This document shows, one piece after another, positions 6,468 to 6,989 of a stretch of DNA of 6,989 bases. A program made the translations under genes and the position numbers. The notes beneath the pieces were generated by a model. It had not been told where the DNA came from, searched no databases, and saw only the letters and a list, made by a program, of their open reading frames with translations. How positions within the stretch are numbered: position 1 is the first letter of the stretch; each line of letters begins with the position of its first letter. Source of the stretch: Candidatus Pelagibacterales bacterium (GTDB taxonomy: Bacteria; Pseudomonadota; Alphaproteobacteria; TMED109); assembly GCA_002720535.1 (NCBI GenBank), contig PBIU01000003.1, forward strand, positions 430,134 through 437,122. The letters run 5' to 3'.

Positions 6468-6503
6468 ATTATAAAAATTACCGTTTCGGTAAAAAAATGT
6501 CAA
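6468..6503 (-). promoter_or_regulatory. candidate pyrB promoter region
   Basis: The minus strand has a perfect TTGACA (6498-6503, overlapping the ruvX TGA stop) and a perfect TATAAT (6468-6473), but they are 24 bp apart, too far for one standard promoter. Two readings are possible. TTGACA could pair at 17 bp with the weaker TAATTT (6475-6480). Or TATAAT could act with a poor T-rich -35 (6491-6496), putting the start of transcription near 6461 with a leader of about 12 nt holding the AAGG site. In either reading the inverted repeat lies between or across the promoter elements, a typical place for a repressor site. Confidence 0.45.
6478..6492. promoter_or_regulatory. perfect 15-bp inverted repeat: candidate operator (or short terminator)
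   Basis: TTACCGTTTCGGTAA has two perfect 6-bp arms (TTACCG/CGGTAA) around a 3-bp centre, and its arms are the only GC-rich island in this 50-bp gap. The size and symmetry suit a dimeric XRE/Cro-like regulator, and the next gene encodes such a domain. It lies just upstream of TATAAT. On the minus strand the repeat would also form a 6-bp hairpin with an AAA loop followed by TTTTTAT, so a short Rho-independent terminator after ruvX is the competing reading. The two are not exclusive. Confidence 0.5.
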
Positions 6504-6989
6504 TTATTATTTATTTGCATTCTTTTTAGTGCTCCATCTAAAATCCAGCAGGCTGCAGAAGCGTCTAGTATTTTTTTTCTATTATTTCTTGATAAATCTA
6601 TATCATTTATCATCATTTTTTCGACGGCTTGTGATGAGAATCTTTCATCCCATAATAGTAAAGGAAGTTTTAAAGTCTTATTAATTTCTTCAGCAAGTCT
6701 TCTTATAGATTGAGATTTTTTACCAGGATTACCATCTTGATTTAAAGGTCTTCCGACTATTACTGCAGAAATATCATTTTCAGATATGATATTATTAATA
6801 ATAAGCACATCATTTGTTAACTTACCTCTATTTATGACTTTTACGCTTGTTGAAAATGATCTATTTACATCACTTATTGCAATGCCAATTCTCTTTTCTC
6901 CTAGATCTAGCCCTAAAATACATCCAACTTTAGGAATTTTATTCATAAATTCATCAATATTTAAATTAATTAGTTTTTTAAATTGCTTG
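6500..6989 (-). CDS. ruvX: putative pre-16S rRNA nuclease / Holliday junction resolvase-like RuvX (YqgF), start beyond or near the window edge
   Basis: This is an RNase H-fold nuclease of the YqgF/RuvX family, linked to 16S rRNA 5'-end maturation and proposed as a Holliday junction resolvase. Motifs are complete: GLDLGEKRIGIAISD (12-26 counted from the ATG at 6946, with D14), VGRPLNQDGNPGKKS (64-78), LLWDERFSSQAVEKMM (97-112, with D100, E101) and KKILDASAACWILDGAL (124-140, with D128). The ATG at 6946 would give 148 residues. However, the frame stays open for 14 more codons to the right edge without a stop. Those codons read KQFKKLINLNIDEF, and with the following NKIPKVG they resemble the N-terminal leader I recall in alphaproteobacterial RuvX (a '.IE/DEF..LP..' segment before LGLDLG). 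There is no Shine-Dalgarno before 6946. I therefore treat the gene as 5'-partial. It is followed by pyrB after 50 bp. Confidence 0.9.
   Translation of the reverse strand, partial: KQFKKLINLNIDEFMNKIPKVGCILGLDLGEKRIGIAISDVNRSFSTSVKVINRGKLTNDVLIINNIISENDISAVIVGRPLNQDGNPGKKSQSIRRLAEEINKTLKLPLLLWDERFSSQAVEKMMINDIDLSRNNRKKILDASAACWILDGALKRMQINNN

Overview
The window is a compact, very AT-rich stretch of bacterial chromosome. Every gene I can support is on the minus strand, so transcription runs from the right edge to the left edge. Gene content and order (ruvX - pyrB - pyrC-like - plsY - topA - rpmG) match a block known from alphaproteobacteria. The low GC, short intergenic gaps (12-88 bp, one 4-bp overlap) and lysine/asparagine/isoleucine-rich proteins suggest a streamlined, probably marine lineage of the SAR11 or HIMB59 kind. 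That placement is inferred from gene style and order, not from a phylogeny.

Right part (about 5300-6989): ruvX (Holliday-junction resolvase-like nuclease, cut by the right window edge) is followed after 50 bp by pyrB. This pyrB is unusual. A roughly 65-residue XRE/Cro-like helix-turn-helix domain is fused in frame to the N-terminus of an otherwise intact aspartate carbamoyltransferase. The 50-bp gap holds a perfect 15-bp inverted repeat, TTACCG-TTT-CGGTAA, lying among promoter-like hexamers. It could be the operator for that HTH domain, or a short intrinsic terminator after ruvX.

Middle (3292-5304): pyrB overlaps by 4 bp a dihydroorotase homologue in which the aligned metal-ligand positions are substituted. 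This is the non-catalytic PyrC' type that pairs structurally with class A ATCase. plsY (glycerol-3-phosphate acyltransferase, membrane) follows 12 bp later. The three are probably one transcription unit linking pyrimidine and phospholipid synthesis genes.

Left part (1-3203): topA (DNA topoisomerase I) is followed by a short promoter-bearing gap. Then come rpmG (ribosomal protein L33, zinc-free type) and a HAD-like phosphatase-fold protein that runs off the left edge. From memory, many alphaproteobacteria carry dprA between plsY and topA and rnr between topA and rpmG. Neither is present here.

There is no gene-free stretch over 300 bp. I saw no tRNA, rRNA, CRISPR array, insertion sequence or prophage gene. 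The most notable item is the HTH-ATCase fusion with its adjacent palindrome, which suggests a self-regulating pyrimidine enzyme.
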